This document shows positions 47,260 through 59,151 of a DNA stretch of 64,000 nucleotides, one piece after another. The notes below the pieces were generated by a model. That model saw nothing but the letters and a program-made list of their open reading frames with translations, was not told the DNA's origin and made no database searches. Location: contig JAJHTX010000004.1 in assembly GCA_032164295.1 (NCBI GenBank), forward strand, positions 1,984,001-2,048,000, read 5' to 3'. Numbering within the stretch: position 1 is the first letter of the stretch; every line of letters starts with the position of its first letter. The DNA comes from Inonotus obliquus. Taxonomy: Eukaryota; Basidiomycota; Agaricomycetes; Hymenochaetales; Hymenochaetaceae. Both the position numbers and the translations under genes were made by a program.

Positions 47260-49144
47260 TTAATATAAACTGGGCACGCTCAAGACGATTGCGGCAGATA
47301 CCTGGGCCGAAATTATGAGTAGACTTCCACAACGCGTTTCATACTTACCTACCAAAGCCCAGAAGAGTCCAAAGCGAACGAGCGACCACCATAGATGCAT
47401 GTGCACAGCACGGATTCGTTCGTCTTCGACAACGTGCCCTGGACCAAATATTGGTGGCCTACGAAATCCGTTGCGAGTCATTGATCGGAATTGATCATTT
47501 GCACGAGCAATGTTGTTCCCTTTCCCTCCAATATCCGTGGAGCGAGAGCCTGAAACGTCGGTGTCTGGTTCATACCCGTTTTCCTTCGTTCCCGTATCCT
47601 CGATAAACGGAGCGATGCGTGCGTTTGCTGATGAGCAAGAGACCGGTGAGGTGGGTGTGAGGGGATTCGTATCCTTAGACTCAGGCTCCTGGGATAAAGA
47701 TATGCAATATGCTTGTGCTTCTTTATCATCGACCATGTGCTCGAGCTCCCAAAGCCGAAGCTGTCTGGAAGAGCGGAGGAATAGCAAAGGGCAGAATCTG
47801 GATAAAGGTAATTGAACAAAACGAGTAACTCTTTATGGAAAGGAGTTACTTACCCTCTGAATCCTTTATACCACATCATACTAGATAGCATAAAGCTTAG
47901 GACACTAAACAATCTCCAAGCTCGGTGTGATTGCGGTGGGACAATAAACAAATGTGACGGCGAAAGGATGAACAGGAGAGCGAGCGAAACGCCGAGCAAG
48001 AAGAATGGCAATGCCGAGAAATACCTGGAAGAGTAAGCAGCATTCAGAAGAGAATTATATGAAGTATACCGTACCAGAAGAGTTGCCTTGGTCTATTGAT
48101 ATTCGTCGAAGCATTTTCTAGGAAACGCGGAAGTGAAACACATTCAACTGTTTCGTAGATAGCGTTATATGCTCCAGAAAACTGATATGAGATAAAAGGC
48201 TTAACAGACCCTCATGGTTTTCCCGGAGTGTAACAAGAACTCACCACGTCTAGATGAGTCGTGCGTGATGACTCTCTTATTATTGACTCGCGCATATCAG
48301 AGCTAAGTGATAGTTCCTTTCTTGCTCCTGGAACAATGAATGTAGCAAGAACGTTCTGCACTTCTAAGCGGAATGGTTGTGTATTTGCGTTTGTCGTTCC
48401 TTTCCCCGGAATTAGGTCTCCTGGAGTCGGTACCGCCAAGTTGGTCGAGCTGATATCCATGATCGCTGTGTCGCTCGCATCCTCTCTTGCTGAGCCGTTC
48501 TTATTCTCGTTTAGCGTGCCAGACTGGACGCGGGGTTCCAGAGGCTTAAACGTGTCCGCCGAGGTGGTCGACCGAATTGATCGTTCAGCGAAATCATCGG
48601 AGGGTACTCTAGCATCCAAAACATGAGGTGATGGAGACCGAGCCTGCTCGTCGGGTTGAAGCGCCTCAAATCGCTTCCGATAGTCTTGATACCACACAAC
48701 AAACTGCAGATTCTCTAACGAGATGTCCTGTCAAGTAGGAACCGAAGACACGAAGGCGATCAGGGGAAAGGAAAAGGTAAAAATAAGCATTAATCTTCGA
48801 TGTCAAACATAAAGGTTAAAAGAGGCGAAAACGTACGCAGAAGGCCAGAAATGCCTCGAATTCCGGGAACCTATGAGATCAAGTCATATTGTACCTTCAG
48901 GCTTATAAAATACTGTGTAAAGAGGGACGGAAACACACGATATAGGTGAGACAGTGTCCCCAGACAGAACGTGCGCAAGAGTGATTCCGCTGAGCTTTGA
49001 ACGGTTTGCATTGGCTGCCCAAGGCCAAAGCAGTGGCAGACCTCTTCCGACAATACTGCGTGACGCAGAGACAGATTGCGTACTTGCTGACGACTGTTCA
49101 GAGACGTCTACACGACGGCGTTGAAACGGTGAAGTCAAAGGCAT
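47260..49144 (-). CDS. RGS-domain membrane protein, RAX1-like
   Basis: The start ATG at 49144 gives MPLTSPFQRRRVDVSEQSS. An earlier in-frame ATG at 49273 is possible. Spliced exons give LSGITLAHVLSGDTVSPISF, PEFEAFLAFC and ISLENLQFVVWYQDYRKRFE. This is the first half of an RGS fold (..F..FL.....EN..F...Y..Y...F). A disordered linker of about 85 residues separates it from FRLEVQNVLATFIVPGARKE and LSLSSDMRESIIRES, the second half. Then RPRQLFWYF leads into membrane helices ALPFFLLGVSLALLFILSPS and AWRLFSVLSFMLSSMMWYKG. A cytoplasmic Ser-rich segment follows, and the last helix LVRFGLFWALVSAAIVLSV ends PSLY, stop at 47260-47262. The split RGS plus C-terminal helices matches fungal RAX1-type proteins involved in polarity or G-protein signalling. 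The final splice (GCTTTG|GTAGGT) was chosen because it restores the helix. Confidence 0.8.
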
Positions 49145-51015
49145 ATGTATGTAGCAGACAGAGCAGTCGATGTGGGGGACAGATGATGGCGATGGGTAAA
49201 CCCAGAACGCTTGGTACAGGATCTGAGCATCGACGTATTCATATGCACCGCGTCTGCTGGGTTGAACAGTCAATGGGTATAGAGGTAACAGAAAAGGTTA
49301 GAATGTGATCGTTTGATTGTATCCGAAACAAAATTGCCGATCCTCGATCCCTTTCTTGGGATGTTACGCGATTGGATCCCTCTGTGCCTATGCATAAGTT
49401 TTCGAGCCCCAGTTTGGGGACCTCACAGTATTTACAATTGTATTCAAGCCTCATTAGCGGAACACTCAAGCACGAAATCAAGGACTCATATATCTGGATT
49501 ATGAATAAATATTCTTCATGTCTGACCCCCTCATACAGACAAACATTCAAAGAACCCATGCACGACCTCATAAATTAAGCACGCTATTATTGCTCTGAAT
49601 TTCATCGTCAGTATCGCCCGTAGACTAGCAACTGGTAAGGGGGCTTACACGTGCCCCCCACACTTCCATGGTTCTCCTATGTGGAGCATGAGGCGATCAT
49701 TTCCCTATACGAATGTTTAACGCTCATTAGTCCGAGCCACTTGAAGCCACCCGTGCAAGCGAACCGTCAAAGCCGATTAGAACCACCCAAGTCCAGAAAT
49801 AAACAAGAAAAGGTTCAATTTAGGGGCATTGAATAGTGATTTGGAAATTCGATCAGTTGAGATGTCAGGACCAGGGACAAGTCAGCTAGCTGAATATGGT
49901 CAACCATCTTTGTTAGTCCTAGCTGGGAGCCATTCGATGTAGGGGTGACGTACCGAAAGTGAAACATGAAATCCTGACTGACAACGAAAAACAGCAGAAG
50001 ACAGCATAATAACATGACCATGGCTGAATTGATACCGTACAAGCTCGAATCGGAACCGACGAGCATCATACCGCATCCACTAAGAGTAAAATTCGACTCT
50101 GCATGCGATTCGGGCTTCATCCGAGCGACATGAGAGAACTTTCAAGGACAGTACCCGACCGAGTCCAGCGGCTCAGAAGCATGCCATACTATTGATACAA
50201 ATGCGGTCGATGGCGATCCCCTGACCATGTACACGGTACCCCACGCAGCACGGCAGAAAACGTACACGGCACATTTCTTGTTTCCGACTTGGAGTGCTGC
50301 GGAATAATCAGAGTTCCAAGCTAATGCACTTGTAAAAAGTGCGTGAAGTCCTTTTAGTCAAAAGGAGAGCAAGATCTAACATGTGTCTGTTTTGCGTCAC
50401 TGACTCGACAAGGGGAGTTCAAGCGATTATAAAACTAACAAACAAAATGAGTTTAGAGAGGTTAGAACCTGTTTGCACAGGCCCGTGTCGGTGGATTCAT
50501 GTGCGAATTAAAGGACCTACACGTGGAAATGTCCCGACTGTGGGAGGACTCCTTGACCAAAATAATCGTGTCAACTAACAGAGTCGTCAACGTAAGTTTC
50601 TCGAGTCTTTGGCAAATGCATAGCGTGAATGTTCCATGACATGAACTACTGGGGAGTATCTGACCCTTTATCTTGAACATTCTTCAAGTTATTTCAACTA
50701 CTAGTAGTACTCACGGTGACGAATGTGAATTATCATTGGAGGGAACTCCATCTGCAAGGACTGACTTAGAGAAGTTTCGAGGGCCAAATAGACGTGTGTT
50801 TACAGAGGTACCATCAGGGCAAGAAAGGCATGGTATTTTGGGTGTTCCCCTGTCAAGATGCAGAGAAAATGGTTGACTCTGAGGAAGTGATGCAAACAAG
50901 ACCGAATCTTCAGGTGACTTGTGACATGTCACCAAGTCCGTGGCGTGGAGACCACCTTCCAAAACGAACGATGAAGATTTGAACGTTGGTCTAGGGCGTC
51001 TTATTTCTGAACACA
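49145..51015. other. gene-poor interval
   Basis: 1.87 kb between the divergent RAX1-like and LSM3 genes. A minus-strand frame at about 49815-50120 has one hydrophobic stretch (MVMLLCCLLLFFVVS) but no supporting exons or domain. I assign no gene. Confidence 0.4.
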
Positions 51016-51705
51016 ATGAACGGCACGACAGAGGGTATCCAAGAGCCATTCGACCTCATCAGACTTTCGCTAAACGAACGTGTATTCGTCAAGCTGCGCG
51101 GTGACCGCGAGCTAAATGGCGTCCTACATGTGCGAGTTCCGTTTGCATCTATGTTTCCACCTCCACTCACTTGATGACTCCACCCTGCTTGCACCTGCAT
51201 GGATCACCGAATATCGCGACAACAACTGTGTTATAGGCTTATGATGGTCACATGAATCTCATCTTGAGTGATGTTGAGGAGTCGATCTTACTGGTTGACA
51301 CCAACGAGGTTGCACCTCCGTCTGGGCGAATAAATGCGAGTGCCTTCTCCACTCCACACAGCTCAATTGCTCCGTCTACTCACTTCTATATCTGATTGGA
51401 TGAACATTTCTCTCTCGATCCTCTTGGGCTTTCGCTTTGTAGGTAGCCAAGCGCAAGATGGAAATGCTCTTCGTCCGTGGAGACGGAGTGATTTTGGTAA
51501 GCATGTTTCCCTTTTTTCATTATTTCATTTTGTGCTACTTGAGACTTCAAATGCATCAAATGCGTAAGTCGCATTGCATCGAAAATAATTTATGCAATTA
51601 CCCTTTCTGTCACGTTAGATTCTCCAGACCCGCTCCTTCATTTTGTTGTAACATTGTTTACTGACTAACGCCGGTTTCCAGGTTTCCCCTCCATCACGAA
51701 CGTGA
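51016..51705 (+). CDS. LSM3: U6 snRNA-associated Sm-like protein LSm3
   Basis: Subunit of the LSm2-8 (U6 snRNP, nuclear) and LSm1-7 (mRNA decapping, cytoplasmic) rings. Exon 1 (51016-51129) gives [20 protein letters not shown], then [18 protein letters not shown]. After an intron ending TTATAG (51237), exon 2 reads [20 protein letters not shown] and DTNE. Exon 3 (from about 51451) reads [18 protein letters not shown]. The last exon is only VSPPSRT and the stop (51682-51705). Joined, these give the complete Sm1 (RLSL.ER..VK.R.DREL.G.L.A.D.H.N..L.DVEE) and Sm2 (MLFVRGD.V.LV..P) motifs in about 85 residues. The second and third introns (137 and about 180 nt) are long for this window, so the gene has no long open frame. 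The second donor (GAG|GTTGCA) is weak and is the least certain splice. Confidence 0.92.
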
Positions 51706-52989
51706 AAGGCTCTCCTTATTCGGCCTCCTTTTATATAGCACTTCTACACGAGTCTTCCCGCTCCGTTATTCTCCGCACGAGACCCATTCAAATAAGCCGA
51801 ATTCCGAAGCACACAATCAGATTATGCGCCATCCTGTCGGTAATGAGACGGCATAAAATCCTTCATGGGGGACCCAGAGATCAGCAGGCACTCTGTTCTT
51901 TCTATCTACTTAACATTCCCCACCTAAACTTACCCCAATTGTCGGAAGGTTGGAAGAAGGCGCGTTGAAACTCTTCTCATCTAACCCCTATCCACTGCGT
52001 ACTCGTTTGGTCATGCTTTCATTCTGTATTTGTGATCTCTTTCACGCTATCTTCTAATCTCCATTATTTCCGTGATAGAACTTTGTGTCTTGTTTTACGG
52101 ATCTGGGCCCGGGCTCCTTTGGTGATAGAAAAGTCGATCCACCAGTCATCAAGAATAATCGTGCTAGTTCGTTTCGGAACAGATGGACGGAATCTGGGGG
52201 GGGGGTGAGTCAATAACGTCCGATACTTCTAAGAAGCATGTATGGCGGGGATCAGTATACGTGTCTAGGTACGTACTACCTCCCCGTCTCACTACATGTG
52301 AGAATGGGGATGCAACTCGTCCTTTGGGGATAAACTGGAACGCACGGAAATACAAGGTAGCCAACTTGTCGGACTTATCGCTTTTCTTCTCTTGAATCGA
52401 TATCCGTTCTCTCAAAGTCTGTGTTGCTCTTCGACAGCCTTGGGACATTCATTTCAAGCGCAATTAAGCCTGCGAGGGCTTGTTCTTCATGTTCCGCTTT
52501 GGTTGAACTCTCGGTGCTTGGTAGAGTGGGACGACTTTATGAACTCTACTATGATCTTTATGAAATCTCCGCTTTCATGGAACAGACAGCTGGCAGCTGG
52601 GTGCGTTCTCTTCGTTTGCGGTGTCACGTTACTAGGAGATGAGTAATATCGAAGTAAGAGTAAGGACGAGAATACAGTACGTTGCTCATCCGCGTACGTA
52701 CATAATCCGTCCGCCCGTCCCTCCGTCTATCCGCCTGCCCGTCTATCCATTTGTCCGCGTCGATATCAACACATATGCGCCTCGGACTCTACACACGCCA
52801 ATTCATTGTTTTATAAGTGCATGAGTAACACGATTCTTCCTCCGGAATACCGTTTGCCCTTCTGTCCTTCGAGTAATAGTAATTTGGGTACGGTGGGTAA
52901 ATTGGCGGAATTGAGGCTTCTCCTTCAGGTTAAGGTATGTTGTTCCGAGTCGTTCGAGACGAGAACGGTATTTTGCCCGACCGTGTGTA

Positions 52990-53075
52990 TTGTATTCTGT
53001 TGTGTTGTGGTGTGTTGTGTTGTGTTGTGTTGTGTTATGTCGTATTGTATTGCGTTATATCGCATTCTATTGCGT
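52990..53075. repeat. low-complexity TGTGT / ATTGCG-type simple repeat
   Basis: Imperfect TTGTG pentamer array that grades into GTATTGCGTTATA-like units. It is a directly visible simple repeat. Confidence 0.85.
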
Positions 53076-54702
53076 AACATGTCGCGCATCACCCGAATAG
53101 CTCGAACTTCGCGAAGTCTATCACATTATTAGGAATAGAATCGAGTAGGTAGGGTGGGATGGAGAAGTTGTTTCACAGCACGGTGCATCGGCGCATCGGC
53201 ACGTTCAGAATCAGAGGCATACACATATGCATGGATAGATAGATAGAATAGGGGAAATTGATATAGTTTGATAGTGATATATTATATTGATGTTAGGAGT
53301 GAAGGGGAAGGGAAGGGTAAGAAGAGAAGAGAAGGGAAGGGAACAGAAAGTAATTTGAGATTGTAATGATTTAGCAATGTCAAGTCGATGAGATGTTATA
53401 TGCTATAAGCTATTTTGTCTCGAAGTCTTGAAATAAAGATAGAACCAATATTAGTATTGTGATATCATTAACGCTCACCTGCGTTATCGTTCGTTATTAT
53501 CGTACTAATACTTGATATTTTACGGAAATATGGAAAGGGAAAAGGTTCTGCCGCGAAGGTTTAGAGACTATAAAGTGATTTGAGGTAGTTTATCTTGTTG
53601 CGTTGGTTGCTGCAGAACTATGTAGTGGAGCAATGTAAGAGTGGGGTTTTGCTGTACTTGTATATGAAAATCCAAGCCCTCGGTCGGAAGTAAGCCTATC
53701 TAGATCTGACTGATCTGATGAGTGGGAGGTGAAGATGTACGTATAATTTAGGTCTTGTTTGTAGATTCGAAAAGATTTTCGTGAGATGCCCGAAAAGACC
53801 GGGAAGACTCCACAGCCTAGATCTTTCCAAAATGCAAAATGCAAGAGCTGAGCGCTAAGACAAAGAGTAGAGATCTATGGAGTGAGCTTGCCTGGAGTGA
53901 CCGGATGCAATCTAAGAGACATATCGTATCGTATCGCATCTGAGTAAATTTAGCGAGGTTATCTACTGATTAGATAATTATCGTCTGCAGCAAACCCAAT
54001 CTCCTGCCACGTACGTCTGGATTCAGAAGAGACGAGTGGAGTCACAGGAGTGACCAGAGAGACTCGGCTCTCCACTTGCCCACGAAGGACAATATCCAAT
54101 CTTGGTGAAGGACACGTACCACAGGACTGATATGCGCAAGATCCGAGAATTCGACGGGGACGGAGGTATTGAGAAGAGATGAAATGAAGCCATGAAGAGA
54201 CCGCGCCTGCACAAAGTTCGACCGTTAGAAGATAAGGCCAGGAAGAAGAGGCAGGAACCCGCGGTCCGTTGTCTGTATAACGATGCCCCCAAACGCTATT
54301 CACGGCTGCCGAGTGTACTCTGCCCCCCTGTAGCCGGGTAGGAATCAATGAAAGGTGGAGCTTCTATGGAGCATGCACCAATGTGGACATCTTAAAAAGG
54401 AAAGGTAATCAGAAGACAAGCGATGAGTCATCGTCTGATTCACACCCCACTGTCACCTGAATACTCTTCTTCTCTTCAACTTCCCCGTCTTTCCTCTTTA
54501 GCTAGTCCACTCTGCAAAATGAACCTGCGTTTAAAATCACATTAAATTGCGGGATGGATTCTGCTACTGACGAGCATGCATGTATGCGTTTTATGAGTGG
54601 TACAAGTTATGAAAATCGGGGTTGATGGAGAATAGATGTCGACTTGCTGATTGATACATTGATTATCTAATTCTGCAACAAGTCGAAAAGGTTCTCTTCA
54701 CT

Positions 54703-54720
54703 TACATACATACATACATA
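54703..54720. repeat. TACA tetranucleotide microsatellite
   Basis: About four and a half TACA units in the upstream region of the gene that starts at 54809. Confidence 0.85.
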
Positions 54721-54800
54721 CCCCCGTGCCTCTCGTCCCTTCCTTCCTCCACCACATCCCCATCCTCACTCTCCATCGCGCCCTCCTAGGCTGCATCCAG

Positions 54801-54818
54801 ATGCCTCCATGCCCCTAA
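54801..54818 (+). promoter_or_regulatory. overlapping upstream ORF (MPPCP)
   Basis: ATG CCT CCA TGC CCC TAA starts 8 nt before the main ATG (54809) in another frame and ends after it. A ribosome that translates this five-codon ORF would pass the main start, so the arrangement would reduce translation unless scanning is leaky. Whether the mRNA includes 54801 is not known. Confidence 0.55.
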
Positions 54819-56271
54819 AGTTCGCTCAAGAAAAGCCAGACCGCGACCGTCTAAGGGATCCCAATCTTCCAAAACAACCAAACGTACTCTTAGCCGCCGA
54901 ACTCCCTTACAGGGTCAATGCTATCCCGCCCTCAGCAAGATCAGCTCATTTCTCGAAAGCATCTAGCTCAACCGCGACACAATCCGCTTCTGCATCCAAC
55001 TACAGTAAGTTTCTATCTCCTTGGTTTCCTTTCCCCCTTTTTTTCTCTGTCATGTTATGGGTATATGGGATTGACGCGTCAGATGTTCCATACCGACAAC
55101 GACTCGTCGCGGCAGCTCTCGGGCCAACAGAAGACCCTCACTCAAGTAACGACAGTAGTAGCGCTCCGTCGTCCAATGCATTATCTTCCAGTGTCACGAC
55201 AAGTGCCACAAGCAGTGGTAGTAGTCATGGAGCCTCAAAAGGCAAAGTAAAGGTCCTTTCGGCGGATGCGCTCTCCACGACGGCGACAGCCACTCGCGCG
55301 GCACCACCGGTTATCTCGACCACCGCCGCACCAGTCGCAGATGTGGCGGAAATCGATCCTAACGCATCGTACTTTGAACGCCTTATGGTACACAACGCTA
55401 ACACTTTACCAGTACCCGGGCAGTCATACTTTGAAAGACGACGCACGATATGGACAACTGCGCCACCCATTCCTCCGACTCCCTCATCTCCGTCACCATC
55501 GCGAGTAAAACTTGAGGCCTTGTTAAGCCAGCCGGGTGCTGTGGAAAGCGAAGAAGTTTGGCGAGCAGGCTTGAAGAATGTATGGAAAGGTCTTGTCGGT
55601 GGAAACCAATTGCGGAAACGCCTTCCGTTAGCAATTGTGGTGAGTTTTCTCTCCCAATACACGTCTCGTGATTTATATACAAAGTTTGATATCTAATTGA
55701 TACGTTTAAGTTGAAAATATTACAAGCTGGATGGTTGCGTGACGGGACCTGGCCAGAGGGAATGGTGCCACCACTTTGGGATCAACCCATACCAGTACCC
55801 CCATCAACCTCTTCCCCACAGTATGATCCGTCCCAAGCACAACATCAGCGACGCGCACATGAGCAAGAAGCATATGCGGCTGCTCTACAAGCACGTGCGT
55901 CCGCGGAACAAAACAGCGGGTCAGCGCAGATGATGCACATACAGGCATACGCGATAATGGGACTCCAGGGAGGGATTCCACCAGGATACAGCCCGAGCTC
56001 GGGAGACGCGCCTGAAGAAGGATATTATGCTATGCCATATGTGTACTCAGAGACAACTCCGCCTCCCGGAGAAAACGACACAGATCAGAGAATGCAAGGC
56101 CTTGAACCGGCGGAAAGGAGAGAAAGAGAAGATGTGCCCCCTCTAACTCCTCTAAAACGTGGACAGGAAGTGGAATCCGAGATGGACACGGAGGACGAGA
56201 TGGAGGAGGGAGATGATTCGAGGACACAAGGTGTTGTTGGGACTGGCGACGGGCGACACGAAGGCGGGTAA
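54809..56271 (+). CDS. DUF4050 (Gag1-like clamp)-type protein, tentative
   Basis: The start ATG at 54809 gives MPLKFAQEKPDRDRLRDPNL. Intron 1 (about 55004-55082) joins NYNVPYRQRLVAAALGPTED. Long Ser/Ala/Thr-rich stretches follow. FERLMVHNANTLPVPGQSYF leads to the best conserved part, EEVWRAGLKNVWKGLVG, then GNQLRKRLPLAIVLKILQAG and WLRDGTWPEGMVPPLWDQPI, after a second intron near 55640-55710. The C-terminus is Pro/Glu-rich, ending VVGTGDGRHEGG, stop at 56269-56271. W..G...VW......LP...V...L..GW..DGTWP recalls the DUF4050 family of fungal proteins of unknown function; this assignment is from memory of the pattern and is moderate. A five-codon upstream ORF overlaps the start. Confidence 0.62.
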
Positions 56272-57356
56272 ACCGACTGAAAGATGAAATTGCCTCAAGG
56301 ACGCGTACGCGTCTCGTCTACAGGCATTAACTGGGCCGGCGTATCTTTAGTGCGGGCGATCTCTTTAAAACGGATTCTTTGGATTGTCGTCTTTGATGAT
56401 CTCTCACCCTTTTGTTCGGGGCCTTTTTCATTCGTCTTGTCGTCGTTCAGGTACGGGACTAGTACTATGCGAGATGCATTTTGCATGTGTTTTTTCCCGA
56501 CACCTTTGGTGCTGTTCGACGGTGGGTCTGTGATGGTCTGTATATGCATCCTTCGTGTCCATACTGTTGGTGTCCGGTCCGACTCCTCGTCTCTTTTGGC
56601 GTCTATATGCATGCTCTCTCTCTCCTCCTCTTCAGGGTATGGGTATCCTCTTTCTCCCTTCTTCGGTACGGCTCGATACTCATTTGCTTCAGCTCTCGCC
56701 TCACGTGTCATACTCATTTTCCAGTTCAGTCCCGATTCCTCCTCACCTCATCTCATGTATTCAAGACCTTCAGCATCACATTACGACTTATTCATTCCTC
56801 ATCTCACACTTTTTTCATACCTCACACACGCACTGGGACTGGAGGGACAAATCAAACCAGTCAATACTCTGTCGCGCACAAATGTCATATTGGTCAAATC
56901 CCTTCATACACATTGATCCACATATAAATCCTTAGTTTCTCTTTCTTACGTTGGATGTGGTATGGTTGTATGGTGGGTTGCGTGTGCGGTTACGCTGGTT
57001 TTGTCTTTTGTCTCTTTGATTCTTTGATCCCCACTCTTTGATATATTCTATTCGTATCGCTTTTTCCCATCGTATATAGTATATCCTCAGTCATTCCTAT
57101 TCGTACCCCCGTCCAAGCGCCGAATCTTACTTCCTTCCATCCTTCCGCTTTTACCTTCTTTTACTCTCATGCTGCCTTGCATTTCTACACTCTGTACTGA
57201 TGCAATTTTGTTTTTGAGTACATACGTTATCTATATAGCATCTCTTCTCTTCTCTTTACGTCACGTCACCTCTTCACTCCTCTTCACTCCTCTTCACCTC
57301 TTCACTTCCATTCGCCTCTTCGTCGCCTCTCCGTTTCCTTTGTTTCCTCTGTTATT

Positions 57357-57466
57357 CCGTGGTCGTGGTCGTGGTCGTGATCACCTGTGTCAGTCAGTCA
57401 GTCTTTCTGTCTGTGTCCGTCCTTCCCCGGTTTCCTTCCCTTCCGGTTCGGTTCGGTTCGGTTCGG
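57357..57466. repeat. GTGGTC, CAGT and GGTTC short tandem repeats
   Basis: GGTCGT units at about 57357-57379, CAGTCAGTCAGT at about 57390-57402 and GGTTC units at about 57444-57466. Confidence 0.8.
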
Positions 57467-57854
57467 TGTATTGATCCTGTATTTTTTCGTGTTCCTCGTA
57501 ATATTCCTCGTATTTGTAGTTTGTAGTTCAAAGCTCAAAGCTCATGATTCATGGTTCACATACGTACGTGTCCCACTGTCCCATGTCATGTTCTTCAGCA
57601 CTAGTACTGTCATTACATATCAATATTGTGTTTCTTACAATAAATAACCATGCGAGTCATCACACAGGTACACAGATACGCAGGACATAGGCACACAAGT
57701 CAAGAGCCAAGAGTCACGAATCAGAAGTCAGAAGTCATGAGTTTACACCCGTTCAACCGTTACGCCCTTCCCGCCCTTCCTGGTCACTATGTAGTACTTC
57801 CAACTCTCATCCACCCGCACTTCCATTTCCGACTAACTTGTTTCCCCATTCCTT

Positions 57855-57900
57855 TTCGCATTTTGCATTTTGCATTTCGCATTTCGTATTTCGTATTTCC
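57855..57900. repeat. GCATTT/CGTATTT simple repeat
   Basis: About seven imperfect hexamer units (GCATTTT, GCATTTC, GTATTTC) in a row. Confidence 0.85.
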
Positions 57901-57968
57901 CCATACCCCCCGCTTCGCATGCTTGAACCGTGACCGTGACCGTGTTTCCGGATTTGATGTGATATGAT

Positions 57969-58061
57969 ATGAAGAAGGAGAGGATGGGGAGAAGAAGGAG
58001 AAGAAGAGGAGAAGAAGAGAAAGAGAAAGAGAAAGAGAAAGAGAAAGAGAAAGAGAAAGAG
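57969..58061. repeat. purine tract with (GAAAGA)n hexamer array
   Basis: An almost pure A/G strand of about 90 nt. The last about 45 nt are regular GAAAGA units. Homopurine mirror-like tracts of this kind can form triplex DNA. Confidence 0.9.
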
Positions 58062-58196
58062 CCCTAGGACAAACAATAAGAACATGAAGACAGGAGACCT
58101 GTACAAAACACAACCCCCCCGGTGGGGAGGGACTCCGAGTCTCCGAGTCGGAGATCAGAGGTCGGAGTTTTACATGACATGTAAAACATCGATATC

Positions 58197-58297
58197 TAAA
58201 AAACATAAAAACATAAAAACATAAAATATACACATAAAAACATACACATAAACATCCAAACAAAAGTATATACATCCATCCATCCATCCTTCCATCC
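58197..58297. repeat. AACATAA and CATC tandem repeats
   Basis: Repeated ACATAAAA units (58197-58255), followed by CATCCATCCATCC (58272-58297). Confidence 0.85.
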
Positions 58298-59151
58298 GTG
58301 GACTGCATGACTGCTGATGTTATGTAAAGCTAATATTGTTGACTTGCCTTTCGGGAGACTCGAATCCCGAATCTAATCTCGAATCTCGAAAATCAACCCA
58401 GCCCGACCTTCGGAGCACAACTCTAACTGTTACTGCAGCACGACCACGACATCCCACTTCCGTATGCCTATCATAAGTACTAGAATATTCAACTCCGACT
58501 CTAGTGACCTATGCAACGCAAATTGAAAGTACCAGTCAACATCCCACACCCATCTTCTTCACTCCCCCAAGACTGAGATATACGGTGATTATTCGAAGAA
58601 ACAACCTGTGCGTTCTAGTCTTGTCAGAGGTGAGCCACACAGTTTGCCCCTTTTACTCATGGGTAAAGAAAGAATAAATACACCGCCACTGACGATATGT
58701 CCTTACATAATTATCGCCGAATCCTTCAACATGTACCTTTCCGATCGACCCGAAATGTCGTACAACTGGACTTCAAAGGCATCATGGAGTCAAGGCACGA
58801 GAACGAGCTCAGTCCTCAGTCCGCCTGCACACAAAGGCTCTTGCCGAAATTTGTTTGATTGGACTGGACTGGAAGAAGACATGCTAAGGCAAAATCGAAA
58901 CGGCAACAAAACGAGCCAGAAACCACGTTGGATACCACTCAACTCTTTCCATTAACGCCGCACATCGAGACAAAAGGAAAACCCGTACCCGTAGCGTGGA
59001 GAGAAGGGCGAGAAAGTAGGATAGGGGGAGGGAGAGGGTCGAAGGACGTACGAGCAACGAAATAAAGAGAATGATAATCGGACTAATGCGCGGTTTACAC
59101 AATGCGTGGTTTTAAGCTATCAACACAGGTGCGAGAGAAGATAGAAGGAAT

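Larger units (their letters stand above)
51706..54800. other. 3.1-kb gene-poor interval with simple repeats
   Basis: No gene was recognised. It contains a G9 run (52197-52205), TGTGT/ATTGCG-type repeats (52990-53075), a CCGTC/CCGCC-rich stretch (52705-52765), TATCG repeats (53922-53940) and TACA repeats (54703-54720). A few short open frames (for example 52421-52642) have no domain. Confidence 0.5.
56272..59151. other. 2.9-kb interval, pyrimidine-rich and repeat-rich, no gene
   Basis: The intergenic region between the converging DUF4050-like and 14-3-3 genes. The plus strand is strongly C/T-rich from about 56560 to 57480. It then carries GGTTC, GCATTT, GAAAGA, AACATA and CATC repeats. Open frames here reflect base composition, not genes. 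It may include long 3' UTRs; possible polyadenylation signals such as AATAAA occur near 57640. Confidence 0.5.

Noticed and set aside
49815..50120. 101-codon minus-strand frame with one hydrophobic segment
   Set aside because: No promoter, splice partners, homology or signal-peptide context; insufficient to call a gene.
52997..53040. TTGTG array as a CRISPR-like or telomere-like repeat
   Set aside because: Units are 5 nt without spacers and do not match the fungal telomere unit; simple microsatellite.
53959..54348. 129-codon minus-strand frame
   Set aside because: No recognisable domain, poor composition for a protein, and no matching exons nearby.
57787..58308. 173-codon minus-strand frame rich in Ser/Leu/Phe
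   Set aside because: Produced by the GAAAGA and AACATA repeats; low complexity and no splice or domain support.
58351..58369. T-arm-like hairpin (CGGGA..TCCCG with CTCGAA loop) as a tRNA
   Set aside because: The loop is one base too long, no D-arm, anticodon arm or acceptor stem could be found around it, and the context is a simple AATCTCGAATC repeat.
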